Source: Bacteroidota bacterium
GTDB taxonomy: Bacteria; Bacteroidota; Ignavibacteria; UBA10030; F1-140-MAGs086
Direction: 5' to 3'
Assembly: GCA_005792205.1 (NCBI GenBank)
Contig: SXSO01000117.1
Location: 1-12,329 of the forward strand
Length of the DNA: 12,329 nt
In this document: positions 1-7,969 of the stretch, in pieces
Layout of the letters: each line of letters begins with the position of its first letter
Numbering within the stretch: position 1 is the first letter of the stretch
The notes under the pieces: model-generated
Seen by the model: the letters and a program-made list of their open reading frames with translations, nothing else
Databases searched by the model: none
Told to the model about the DNA's origin: nothing
Position numbers and translations under genes: made by a program

Positions 1-885
1 ATTGCCGTTCTTGAACTTGGAACAAACCATATTGGAGAAATTGAATATCTAAAAAATATTGTGTTGCCAACTCATTCACTCACAACAAATATTGGAAAAG
101 AGCATTTGGAATTTTTTTCTTCAATTGAAAATATTGCAAAAGAAGAAACAAGTATTTTTTCAAATAATACATTTTCCTTTTTAAATATAGATGATATTTG
201 GATTTCTAACATTGTGGATAATTTTTCAAATAAAATTACATATTCACTTGAAAAAAATTCTGATATAAAATGTAAAATAAAACATATTTCTAATTTTGGT
301 TTTCCAATAATTGAAATTTTTAATTCTAAAAAAAATGTAGAATTAAATTTACAAATTGCAGGAAACCATAATATTTACAATACTCTTGCAACGGTTTCAG
401 TTGCATTTCATTTTGGAATAACTGAAGAAAATATAAAACATTCATTAGAAAATTATTCCCCATACAAAAGTAGATTTGAAATTATAAAATGCAAAAATAA
501 CATTGTAATTATAGATGATACTTACAATTCAAATCCATCTTCTGTTTTGGAATCAATATCTACATTTGATAAAATGGAATGTGATGGAAAAAAAATTATC
601 GTATTTGGTGATATGCTTGAACTTGGAAAATTTTCTAAAGAAGAACATATAGATATTGGCAAAGAAATTTCCAAATATAATTTTGATTGTTTTTTTGGAT
701 TTGGAAAAAATTCTATTTTCACATTTCACAACACAAAAATAAATTTTAAAAAATATTTTGACAATAAAAGTGATTTAATCAAAACTCTAATAAATACAAT
801 AGAAAACAATAGTATTATATTAGTGAAAGGTTCAAATGGTATGAAGATGAATGAAATTGTAAATTCTCTAAAAGAAAAATTTTAA
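1..885 (+). CDS. murF: UDP-N-acetylmuramoyl-tripeptide--D-alanyl-D-alanine ligase MurF (5' partial)
   Basis: MurF is the cytoplasmic ATP-dependent ligase that adds D-Ala-D-Ala to UDP-MurNAc-tripeptide, the last soluble step of the precursor pathway. The reading frame is open from base 1 with no stop, so the gene starts before the window; 294 residues are visible out of a usual 430-460. The missing N-terminal part should hold the substrate-binding domain and the P-loop. Visible motifs, counted from base 1: ELGTNHIGEI (5-14), TNIGKEHLE (about 29-37), the hinge motif GNHNIYNTLA (121-130), SRFE (157-160), and the MurF-specific DDTYNSNPSS (172-181) and FGDMLELG (202-209). The last two separate it from MurC, MurD and MurE. 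A GTG at base 61 could be mistaken for a start, but MurF-like sequence continues upstream of it. The TAA stop is followed at once by an in-frame TAG, and mraY begins four bases after the TAA. The gene is very AT-rich, with many Lys, Asn, Ile and Phe codons. Confidence 0.95.
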   Translation: MAVLELGTNHIGEIEYLKNIVLPTHSLTTNIGKEHLEFFSSIENIAKEETSIFSNNTFSFLNIDDIWISNIVDNFSNKITYSLEKNSDIKCKIKHISNFGFPIIEIFNSKKNVELNLQIAGNHNIYNTLATVSVAFHFGITEENIKHSLENYSPYKSRFEIIKCKNNIVIIDDTYNSNPSSVLESISTFDKMECDGKKIIVFGDMLELGKFSKEEHIDIGKEISKYNFDCFFGFGKNSIFTFHNTKINFKKYFDNKSDLIKTLINTIENNSIILVKGSNGMKMNEIVNSLKEKF

Positions 886-889
886 TAGA

Positions 890-2014
890 ATGTTTTATTA
901 TCTTTTAAAATATATAAATGAATTTTATTCGGTTCCGGGTTTTGGAGTTTTTCGTTATATAACATTTAGAGTTGCACTTGCAACGATTTCTGCACTTATT
1001 TTTTCATTTTGGTTAGGTCCAAAAATAATTTCCAAACTAAAAGAAAGACAGATTGGCGAACTTGAAAAAACTGAAGCTCCAAAAACGCACAAACAAAAAG
1101 CAGGAACTCCAACGATGGGGGGAATCATAATTTTATCAGCAACAATTATTCCTTCGATTCTTTGGTCAGATATCTTAAATTCATATGTTATTTTAATTTT
1201 ATTTGTAGCAATTTCACTTGGAATAGTTGGATTTATTGATGATTATTTAAAGGTTGTAAAAAAGAAACCTAAAGGTTTGATTGAGAGAGATAAATTGATT
1301 GGACAATTTATTGTTGGAAGTGTGTTGGGAATTTCAGTTTATTTTTTTCCAGAAATTTTTGATAAAAATCTTCCTTCGATAAAATCATCTACTGTTGTTC
1401 CGTTTTTAAAAAATACATTTTTAGATTTTGGATATTTTTATATTCCGTTTGTAATTTTTATAATTACTGCATCTTCAAACGCTGTAAATTTAACTGATGG
1501 ATTAGATGGACTTGCTTCAGGAACTGTTGGAATTGCTGCAACATCACTTATGGTGATTAGTTATTTGACGGGAAATTTTATTACAAGTAAATATTTATTT
1601 CTTCCTTTTTTAAATCAAAGTGCTGAACTTACAATTTTTTGTTCAGCATTGGTTGGTGCATCAATTGGTTTTCTTTGGTTCAATTCACATCCCGCAGAAA
1701 TTTTTATGGGAGATACAGGTTCGCTTGCTCTTGGAGGTTCAATTGGAGCATTGTGTATTATGTTAAAACAAGAATTTTTGCTTCCAGTAATAGGAGGAGT
1801 TTTTTTTATTGAAACACTTTCTGTTTTAATACAACGATATTATTTCAAATACACGAAAAAAAAATATGGGGAGGGAAAAAGGATTTTTAAAATGGCACCA
1901 CTTCACCATCACTTTGAAATGGTTGGATGGAGTGAACCAAAAATTGTAACTAGATTTTATATTATAGCGATTTTACTTATGATTTTTTCACTTGCAAGTT
2001 TAAAATTGAGATGA
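890..2014 (+). CDS. mraY: Phospho-N-acetylmuramoyl-pentapeptide-transferase MraY
   Basis: MraY is an integral membrane enzyme that transfers phospho-MurNAc-pentapeptide from UDP to undecaprenyl phosphate, making lipid I on the inner face of the membrane. The 374-residue protein has the expected length and about ten hydrophobic segments. Family motifs are in order: GTPTMGG (72-78), the Asp pair in FIDDYLK (D117-D118), NAVNLTDGLDGLA (197-209), FMGDTGS (272-278, D275 being the expected catalytic or Mg-binding Asp), and APLHHHFE (336-343, the HHH motif). All key residues of the PNPT superfamily active site are present. The start is the first ATG after the murF stop. It has no Shine-Dalgarno sequence, only an A-rich leader. 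The TGA stop overlaps the murD ATG in an ATGA arrangement, which implies translational coupling. An A9 run at 1856-1864 lies inside the gene, and the frame is intact through it. Confidence 0.97.
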   Translation: MFYYLLKYINEFYSVPGFGVFRYITFRVALATISALIFSFWLGPKIISKLKERQIGELEKTEAPKTHKQKAGTPTMGGIIILSATIIPSILWSDILNSYVILILFVAISLGIVGFIDDYLKVVKKKPKGLIERDKLIGQFIVGSVLGISVYFFPEIFDKNLPSIKSSTVVPFLKNTFLDFGYFYIPFVIFIITASSNAVNLTDGLDGLASGTVGIAATSLMVISYLTGNFITSKYLFLPFLNQSAELTIFCSALVGASIGFLWFNSHPAEIFMGDTGSLALGGSIGALCIMLKQEFLLPVIGGVFFIETLSVLIQRYYFKYTKKKYGEGKRIFKMAPLHHHFEMVGWSEPKIVTRFYIIAILLMIFSLASLKLR

Positions 2015-3375
2015 ATGCTGAGGAATTAAAAACAAAAAAAATTTCTATTCTTGGTGCTGCAAGAAGTGGAATTGCTGCTGCTAAAATGTTGAAACAAATT
2101 GGTTGTGAAATTTTTGTAAGTGATAATGCAAAAATAAATTTGAATATTATAGATGAATTAAACAACTTAAAAATTCCATTTGAAGGTGAAACACATTCAG
2201 AAAAAGTTTTTAACTGTGATATAATTGTAGTTAGTCCTTCAATTCCAAAAAATTCCACGATACTTAATTTTGCAGTTTCAAAAAACATAAAAATTGTTAG
2301 TGAGATTGAAATTGCAAGTTGGGTTTCAAAAGGTAAAATTATTGCTGTTACAGGAACTAATGGAAAAACTACAACTACAACTTTGATTGGAGAGATTTTT
2401 AAAAACTTTGGATTTAGAACTTTTGTCGGAGGAAATATAGGAAATGCGTTTTCAAATTTTGCACTTGATACTTATGAAAATGATTTTATTGTTTTGGAAG
2501 TAAGTAGTTTTCAGCTTGAATTTATTGAATATTTTCATCCTTCAATTGCTATTGTTACAAATATAGCTCCAGATCATTTGGAAAGATATGACGATATGAT
2601 GGATTATGTTTTAACAAAATTTAAAATTTTAAAAAACCAAAATTCATCTGATTATTTTATTTTCAACCATTCAGATTTTTATACTCAAAAAACTTTAGAA
2701 CAAAAAAAGATTTCGTCAAAACTGATTCCATTTAGTTCAAACGAAAAATTGCAATTTGGTTTATATCAAGAAGGAGAAAATATTTTTTATGTTGATAATA
2801 ATCTTACTCAAAAAGTTTGCAACTTAAAGGATTTAAAAATTTTTGGAAAACATAATTATGAAAACATAATGGCGAGTATTGGTTGTGCAATTTTTTCGAA
2901 AATCCCAATTTTATCAATTGAACAAAGTATAAATGAATTTAGAGGAGTTGAACATCGTATTGAATTTATTAGAGAAATTGAAGGTGTGCAATTTTTTAAC
3001 GATTCAAAATCTACAAATGTAGATTCACTTCAAAAAGCACTTGAATCGTTTGATGTGGATAGAAAAATCATACTTTTACTTGGAGGTCGTGAAGCAAAAA
3101 ATGGAAATAATTACTCACAAGTTTCTGAATTAGTTCAGAAAAAAGTGAAAAAAATTTTTGCATTTGGTGAATCAAGTGAAAAAATTTTAGGAAATTTTTC
3201 AAATAAAGTTTCTACACAAATTGTAAATTCTATGGACGAATTAGTTTTTCATTCCAAACTTGAAAGTAAAAGTGGTGATATAATTTTATTTTCACCTGCA
3301 TGTAAGAGTTTTGATTGGTTTAATAATTATGAAGAAAGAGGAAAAACTTTTAAACAAATTGTAAATCAAATTTAG
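2011..3375 (+). CDS. murD: UDP-N-acetylmuramoyl-L-alanine--D-glutamate ligase MurD
   Basis: MurD is the cytoplasmic Mur ligase that adds D-glutamate to UDP-MurNAc-L-alanine using ATP. The 454 residues match the usual length. The N-terminal Rossmann-like UDP-binding domain starts with ILGAARSGIAAAK (13-25) and includes VSPSIP (74-79). The central ATPase domain has the P-loop TGTNGKTTTTT (114-124), GGNIGNAF (140-147), the MurD-typical EVSSFQLE (163-170) and NIAPDHLERY (184-193). K203 in LTKFKI is the likely carbamylated lysine, judged by position relative to E. coli MurD. The C-terminal glutamate-binding domain has FNDSKSTN (329-336), LLLGGREAKNG (355-365) and FSPACKSFDWF (427-437). EVSSFQLE and SPAxxSFD favour MurD over the other Mur ligases. 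The ATG overlaps the mraY stop by four bases. The gene ends in TAG, two bases before the ftsW start. Confidence 0.96.
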   Translation: MNAEELKTKKISILGAARSGIAAAKMLKQIGCEIFVSDNAKINLNIIDELNNLKIPFEGETHSEKVFNCDIIVVSPSIPKNSTILNFAVSKNIKIVSEIEIASWVSKGKIIAVTGTNGKTTTTTLIGEIFKNFGFRTFVGGNIGNAFSNFALDTYENDFIVLEVSSFQLEFIEYFHPSIAIVTNIAPDHLERYDDMMDYVLTKFKILKNQNSSDYFIFNHSDFYTQKTLEQKKISSKLIPFSSNEKLQFGLYQEGENIFYVDNNLTQKVCNLKDLKIFGKHNYENIMASIGCAIFSKIPILSIEQSINEFRGVEHRIEFIREIEGVQFFNDSKSTNVDSLQKALESFDVDRKIILLLGGREAKNGNNYSQVSELVQKKVKKIFAFGESSEKILGNFSNKVSTQIVNSMDELVFHSKLESKSGDIILFSPACKSFDWFNNYEERGKTFKQIVNQI

Positions 3376-3377
3376 TT

Positions 3378-4601
3378 ATGACTCAAAAATCAAAAATTTT
3401 GCTTCCGCTTTTTTTAATAGTTTTAGTTTTATTGATTTTTCGTATTCCAGTTGTAATGAGTGCTGGTGCGGGAAAAATATTTGCAAAAAATATTTTGCCA
3501 TCATTTGAAAATGTTTTTCCATATGTTTTATGGTCTTTGATAGGTATTATATTTTTGGCTATTGGATATTTTATTCCATATCAATTTTATACAAAACAAA
3601 TTTCATTTGGAAAAAACCTAAAACTCAATTTTATTGAAATAGGTTTATTTGTAACTATTTTATTTTTAATTGCCGTTTACTTTATGCCCAAAATAAATAA
3701 CACGCATAGATGGCTTTCAATTTTTGGATTTTCATTTCAACCATCGGAATTTGCAAGATATATTCTTATTTTTTACTTATCGCATTCAATTGCAAATAAA
3801 ACAAATTATCCATTACAAAATTATATTTATGGATTTCTACCAAAATTTCTATTTGTAATTTGTTGTGTCTTATTAATTTTATTTGAACCGCACAATTCTA
3901 TTTCTCTTATTATCATTGCAACAAGTTTTTTAATTTTCATTTTTGCAAAAACAAACATAAAACAAGTTATCGGAACTTATTTTCTGATGGTTATTATCGC
4001 AGCATTATTGATTTATACATACAATGATTATGCAATTAAAAGAGTTGAAAATTTTTTGAATGGAAAAGAAAAACAAGATTACACATTAAACCAAAATGAA
4101 CAAGCACTTGTTGCTTTTGGGAACGGTGGAATTTTTGGTGAAGGACCGGGAAAAAGTAAGCAAAGAGATTTTCATCTTTCAGAACCAACAAATGATTTTG
4201 TTTATGCAATCATTGGAGAAGATTATGGATTTATTGGAACATTATTTGTTGCGACTTTATTTTTATCCTTATTTTTTTTTGGATGTAAAACAATAATAAA
4301 AATTGAGAATGAATTTGCTCGTTTAATTTCGGTTGGAATAATTTTAAACATTTCAATGCAAGCATTTTTAAATATGGGAGTTGCGTTAAGTTTGTTTCCA
4401 AATACAGGGGTTCCACTACCATTTTTAAGTGAAGGAGGAACGGCACTTATTACTTCATCTTTTTTTATTGGAATTTTTTTTAACATTACAAAACAAATTT
4501 CTGGAGAAAAATTTCAAGATATATTAAGGGATGAAAATAATGAATTTGAAAATGAATACACAGAAGAAATTGAAGGAAATCAACTTAACCTGAAATTTTA
4601 A
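3378..4601 (+). CDS. ftsW: Septal peptidoglycan polymerase FtsW (SEDS family)
   Basis: FtsW is a SEDS-family multi-pass membrane glycosyltransferase that polymerises lipid II at the division site together with a class B PBP. The 407-residue protein has about ten hydrophobic segments. SEDS landmarks: THRWLSIFGFSFQPSEFAR (109-127, matching the RRWxxxxxxxxQPSExxK block with Arg for the usual Lys), GGIFGEGPGKS (250-260), NDFVYAIIGEDYGF (272-285, D273 matching the essential Asp of FtsW/RodA) and FPNTGVPLPFLSEGGT (340-355). Two motifs differ from the proteobacterial form. The PDxGT motif is replaced by EPHNSIS (170-176), and the terminal motif reads SEGGT rather than SYGGS. RodA is the alternative, but the place between murD and murG argues for FtsW. 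A charged cytoplasmic tail, about 376-407, is rich in Glu and Asn. The ATG is two bases after murD; the leader has no Shine-Dalgarno sequence. Confidence 0.93.
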   Translation: MTQKSKILLPLFLIVLVLLIFRIPVVMSAGAGKIFAKNILPSFENVFPYVLWSLIGIIFLAIGYFIPYQFYTKQISFGKNLKLNFIEIGLFVTILFLIAVYFMPKINNTHRWLSIFGFSFQPSEFARYILIFYLSHSIANKTNYPLQNYIYGFLPKFLFVICCVLLILFEPHNSISLIIIATSFLIFIFAKTNIKQVIGTYFLMVIIAALLIYTYNDYAIKRVENFLNGKEKQDYTLNQNEQALVAFGNGGIFGEGPGKSKQRDFHLSEPTNDFVYAIIGEDYGFIGTLFVATLFLSLFFFGCKTIIKIENEFARLISVGIILNISMQAFLNMGVALSLFPNTGVPLPFLSEGGTALITSSFFIGIFFNITKQISGEKFQDILRDENNEFENEYTEEIEGNQLNLKF

Positions 4602-4606
4602 ACTTT

Positions 4607-5719
4607 ATGCAAAGTGAAAAGTTAAAAATTTTATTTGCTGCTGGTGGAACAGGAGGTCATCTTTTTCCTGCGATTACTATTGCTTCTGAAATTAGAACGC
4701 AATATCCCAATTCTAAAATATGTTTTGTTGGAACAAAAAATAAAATTGAATCAAAAATAGTTCCACAAAAAGGTTTTGAAATATTTTTTATTTCTGCAAA
4801 TTCATTTCAGCGAAAAATTTCTATAAAAAATTTTATTTTAATTTTTCAACTTATTTTTTCTTTTATACAATCATTTTTTCTTTTGCTTAAAATAAAACCA
4901 AATGTTGTCGTTGGAACTGGAGGATATGTTTGTGGTCCAATAGTTTTTGTTTCGTCAATTTTAAAAATCCCAACTTTAATTCATGAACAAAATATTTTTC
5001 CAGGAATTACAACAAAAATTTTATCCAAATTTGTGGATGAAATTCATATTTCATTTGAGGAAGCAAGAAAGTTTTTTAAAGTGAAACAAGAAAAAATTTT
5101 TTTAACTGGAAATCCAGTAAAATTTGGAAAAAATATTTCGCAAAGTGAAGCATTAAATTATTTTGGTTTTAATGAGAATGAAAGTTTTAAAACAATTTTG
5201 ATTTTTGGTGGAAGTTTGGGAGCATCTTCAATTAATAATACAATAATAAATATTATTGATAAATTACTTGAAAAAAATATTCGCATTATTTGGCAAACAG
5301 GTGAAACGAGTTTTGAAAAAATTCAAACTAAAGTTTTAAATTTTAAAACCAAATATATTTCTCTTAAAAAATTTATAGATAGAATGGATTTTGCATACTT
5401 AATTTCTGATTTGGTAATTTGTCGTGCGGGAGCAACTACAATTTCTGAACTTACATATTTTGGAAAAGCATCAATACTTATTCCATATCCAGTTGCATCT
5501 GAAAATCACCAATATGAAAATGCTAAATTTTTATCTGAAAAAAATGCAGCAGAAATTATTTTAGATAGTGATATAGAAAACGAATTGGAAAAAAAAATTT
5601 TTAAAATTTTGTTTGACGAAACTAAAATAAAATCACTTGAAAAAAGTGCGATAAGTTTGGCAAATAAAAATTCAGTAAATGAAATTGTAAATCACATTGT
5701 GAATTTATCCAAAACATAA
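4607..5719 (+). CDS. murG: UDP-N-acetylglucosamine--LPS-type lipid I GlcNAc transferase MurG
   Basis: MurG is the membrane-associated GT28 glycosyltransferase that adds GlcNAc from UDP-GlcNAc to lipid I, making lipid II for FtsW and the PBPs. The 370 residues match the usual length (about 355-370). The N-terminal acceptor domain has the glycine-rich loop FAAGGTGGHLFPA (10-22), VVGTGGYVCGP (101-111) and LIHEQNIFPGITTK (124-137). A hydrophobic, basic patch at about 75-96 is a plausible membrane-binding face. The C-terminal donor domain has GNPV (168-171), FGGSLGASSIN (200-210), WQTGE (229-233) and the UDP-GlcNAc site CRAGATTISELTYFGK (272-287, E281 being the expected ribose or uracil-side ligand), followed by PYPVASENHQYENA (293-306). 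The ATG lies five bases after ftsW with no Shine-Dalgarno sequence. An A9 run (5589-5597) falls within the gene without breaking the frame. Confidence 0.96.
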   Translation: MQSEKLKILFAAGGTGGHLFPAITIASEIRTQYPNSKICFVGTKNKIESKIVPQKGFEIFFISANSFQRKISIKNFILIFQLIFSFIQSFFLLLKIKPNVVVGTGGYVCGPIVFVSSILKIPTLIHEQNIFPGITTKILSKFVDEIHISFEEARKFFKVKQEKIFLTGNPVKFGKNISQSEALNYFGFNENESFKTILIFGGSLGASSINNTIINIIDKLLEKNIRIIWQTGETSFEKIQTKVLNFKTKYISLKKFIDRMDFAYLISDLVICRAGATTISELTYFGKASILIPYPVASENHQYENAKFLSEKNAAEIILDSDIENELEKKIFKILFDETKIKSLEKSAISLANKNSVNEIVNHIVNLSKT

Positions 5720-5723
5720 AACC

Positions 5724-6194
5724 ATGGAAAGTAAAATTTTTAAATACAAATTAGATACTTATTATTTACAACTCTTGATGTATTTAATAACATTTTTGAT
5801 TTATGTATTCATAAAAGGTCAATTTATTGAAAACAAGTTTGAATTTATTTTTAAAGATCCAATTCTTTTGATTGTGGTTGTTTTTATTTTGATTGCATTA
5901 TTTAATTTAATTTTGAATTTGTTCAAAAGTAAAAAAATAGTGATTACAAACGACAGATTGATTTTAAGGACAAGAACAAGTGAAAAAGAAATTTTATTTT
6001 CTGAAATTTCATCGATAAAAATTAGCAAAGAGAAAAAAAAATTTTCAGAAGGAAGATTTAAAATTGCAGTTGTAAGAACTCAAAAATTATCTTTTCCGTT
6101 GCGAATAAAAATAAAACGATATGAAAAAAGTAGAGAACTTTTGGATGAAGTTAAAAGAATTTCTTCAAATTTTAATTTGAAGAAAAATCAATGA
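5724..6194 (+). CDS. Small membrane protein with two TM segments and a PH-like domain (uncharacterised)
   Basis: I do not recognise this 156-residue protein as a named gene. It has two hydrophobic segments, about 14-31 and 46-67, separated by a short charged loop, and then a soluble, strongly basic C-terminal part. Residues about 71-130 look like a bacterial pleckstrin-homology (bPH, YdbT/YokE-like) fold: KIVITNDRLILRTRTSEKEI reads like the xIxxTxxRLxxxxG start of that family, followed by LFSEISSIKISKEK, resembling the usual yxdIssIxv strand. A Lys/Arg-rich tail (129-156) ends in a predicted helix. This points to a cytoplasmic domain tethered to the inner membrane; a role in division or wall synthesis is only inferred from its position. 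It starts four bases after murG, is codirectional, and has the same AT-rich codon use as its neighbours, so it looks native to the operon. An A9 run sits at 6033-6041. The ORF is supported by tight packing and a plausible fold, not by a family name. Confidence 0.75.
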   Translation: MESKIFKYKLDTYYLQLLMYLITFLIYVFIKGQFIENKFEFIFKDPILLIVVVFILIALFNLILNLFKSKKIVITNDRLILRTRTSEKEILFSEISSIKISKEKKKFSEGRFKIAVVRTQKLSFPLRIKIKRYEKSRELLDEVKRISSNFNLKKNQ

Positions 6195-6224
6195 AAAATA
6201 TTTAACACAAAAAATTGCAGTTTT

Positions 6225-6584
6225 ATGGAAAATTTTCTTTTTATCTTGCTTGGAATTTTAGTCGGAGGTTTAAGTGGTTTTATTGGTGTTGGTGGAGGAG
6301 TTCTTGTTATTCCATCATTAGTTTTATTTTTTGGGTTTTCTCAAAAAATGGCTCAAGGAACTTCTCTTGCAATGTTGCTTCTTCCTGTTGGAATTTTTGC
6401 TGTTATGGAATATTATAAGCATGGAAATATAAATATACAAGTTGCAATGTTTCTTGCTATTGGATATTTGGTTGGTGCATACTTTGGGAGTTTATTTACA
6501 AATCATTTTTCGAACGAAATGATGAAAAAAATTTTTGCAATAATAATGTTATTGATTTCTCTTAAATTACTTTTAGATAAATAA
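6225..6584 (+). CDS. Half-length TauE/SafE (TSUP) family membrane protein
   Basis: This 119-residue protein matches one repeat unit of the TauE/SafE family (TSUP, formerly DUF81), whose full members have two such repeats in about 250 residues and export or import sulfite, sulfoacetate or other organic anions. The repeat signature is clear: GGLSGFIGVGGGVLVIP (14-30), then the GTSLA motif (45-49) with a hydrophobic stretch through 64, GYLVGAYFGS (80-89), and a final hydrophobic helix (about 100-117). I see about four membrane segments. The frame closes cleanly with TAA, and neither the 30 bases before it nor the 8 after it resemble a lost second half, so it looks like a genuine half-size form that would need to dimerise to make a full transporter. 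The substrate is unknown. Its place between murG and murC may reflect operon capture or a link to wall synthesis. The ATG has no Shine-Dalgarno sequence. Confidence 0.85.
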   Translation: MENFLFILLGILVGGLSGFIGVGGGVLVIPSLVLFFGFSQKMAQGTSLAMLLLPVGIFAVMEYYKHGNINIQVAMFLAIGYLVGAYFGSLFTNHFSNEMMKKIFAIIMLLISLKLLLDK

Positions 6585-6592
6585 AAAAATAG

Positions 6593-7969
6593 ATGTTTGC
6601 TTCTATAAAAAAATTACATTTTGTTGGAATTGGTGGAAGTGGAATGAGTGGAATTGCCGAAATCTTGCTTGATCAAAAATTTCAAGTTTCTGGTTCAGAT
6701 AAAAATTTAAACGAAGTTACAATACGACTTGAAAAACTTGGTGCAAAAGTTTTTGAAGGGCATTCCAAAAATAATGTTGAAAATGATGTAGATGTTGTTG
6801 TGTATTCTTCAGCAGTTCCATTTGATAATGAAGAAATTATTGAGGCACAAAAAAGAAAAATTCCAGTAATTCGTCGTGCAGAAATGTTAGCTGAAGTTAT
6901 GCGATTGAAATATGGAATTGGTGTTGCTGGAACTCACGGAAAAACAACTACAACTTCAATGATAGGACTTGTATTACTTGAAGGGAGTTTAGATCCAACT
7001 GTAATTGTAGGAGGTCGTCTTCATAGTTTTGGTGGAACGAATGCAAGATTGGGAAAAGGAGATTTTATAGTTGTAGAAGCAGATGAATTTGATAGATCAT
7101 TTCTTTCGCTTACTCCAACAATTGCAGTTCTCACAACACTTGATACAGATCATCTTGATACATATCGTGATTTGGAAGATATAAAGTTAGCGTTCATTCA
7201 GTTTGCAAATAAAGTTCCATTTTATGGATTTGTTACATTATGTTTGGATGAAACATCTTTACAAGATATAATGATTCATTTGAAAAAGAAAAAAGTTGTT
7301 TCTTATGGATTAAATCCACAAGCAGATGTTCAAGCAGTGGATATAATTTATAAAGAAAATAAAACTGATTTTACAGTTTTGAAAAATAATCTTGAAATTG
7401 GAAAAATATCTTTGAACACAATTGGAGTTCACAATGTTCAAAATGCACTTGCATCTATTTCAGTTGCTTTAGAGTTAAAAATTCCATTTGAAAAAATAAA
7501 ATCTGGAATTGAAAAATTTCAAGGTGTTTATAGAAGATGGGAAAAAAAAGGTGAGGTCAATAGAATTACTTTATATGATGATTATGCACATCATCCAACT
7601 GAATGCAGAGCAACTTTACTTGGTGCAAAAAATTCCTTTAAAAGAAGAATTGTGTGTGTGTTTCAACCACATTTATTTTCTCGCACACGAGATTTTTATG
7701 AAGAATTTGGGAAAGCATTTTTGCTTTCCGATGTTTTAGTTGTAACCGATATTTATCCTTCTCGTGAAGAGCCAATTCAAGGAATTACGGGAGAGTTAAT
7801 TTCAAATGCTGCAAAGGAATTTGGTCACAAAGATGTTCACTATGTGAAAGATAAAAAAGAAGTTGCAAATTATCTTTTAAAAATTGTGAGAGAAAAAGAT
7901 GTTGTAATTACAATGGGAGCTGGTGATATTTATAAATTTGGTGAAGAGTTTTTGAATAAGTTAAAGTGA
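6593..7969 (+). CDS. murC: UDP-N-acetylmuramate--L-alanine ligase MurC
   Basis: MurC is the first Mur ligase, joining L-alanine to UDP-MurNAc with ATP in the cytoplasm. The 458 residues match the usual length. The N-terminal UDP-binding domain has HFVGIGGSGMSGIAEIL (9-25) and VVYSSAVP (69-76). The ATPase domain has GTHGKTTTTSMIG (113-125, P-loop with the His typical of MurC), VEADEFDRSF (161-170, MurC-specific), LDTDHLDTY (183-191) and the hinge GVHNVQNALA (278-287). The C-terminal domain has YDDYAHHPTE (328-337, MurC-specific), VFQPHLFSRT (356-365) and DIYPSREEPIQG (386-397). The YRRWEKKG stretch (313-320) has Trp where RRF is common. The ATG at 6593 is eight bases after the TSUP gene. Its TGA stop shares bases with the start of murB. 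GC is visibly higher than in murF or ftsW, as expected from the glycine-rich conserved motifs. Confidence 0.97.
   Translation: MFASIKKLHFVGIGGSGMSGIAEILLDQKFQVSGSDKNLNEVTIRLEKLGAKVFEGHSKNNVENDVDVVVYSSAVPFDNEEIIEAQKRKIPVIRRAEMLAEVMRLKYGIGVAGTHGKTTTTSMIGLVLLEGSLDPTVIVGGRLHSFGGTNARLGKGDFIVVEADEFDRSFLSLTPTIAVLTTLDTDHLDTYRDLEDIKLAFIQFANKVPFYGFVTLCLDETSLQDIMIHLKKKKVVSYGLNPQADVQAVDIIYKENKTDFTVLKNNLEIGKISLNTIGVHNVQNALASISVALELKIPFEKIKSGIEKFQGVYRRWEKKGEVNRITLYDDYAHHPTECRATLLGAKNSFKRRIVCVFQPHLFSRTRDFYEEFGKAFLLSDVLVVTDIYPSREEPIQGITGELISNAAKEFGHKDVHYVKDKKEVANYLLKIVREKDVVITMGAGDIYKFGEEFLNKLK

Noticed and set aside
61..63. GTG as the start of the first gene
   Set aside because: The frame is open to base 1 and encodes the MurF motif ELGTNHIGEI upstream of it, so the gene is cut by the window edge.
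1977..2288. Open frame on the minus strand (about 103 codons) over the mraY/murD junction, and similar ones at 4223-4486 and 11009-11284
   Set aside because: They lie opposite well-supported genes, show low-complexity composition and no family motif, and are expected by chance opposite AT-rich coding sequence.
6215..6418. Overlapping + strand frame over the TSUP gene
   Set aside because: The overlapping frame at 6225-6584 carries the clear TauE/SafE motifs; this one is Trp/Cys/Ser-rich with no recognisable pattern.
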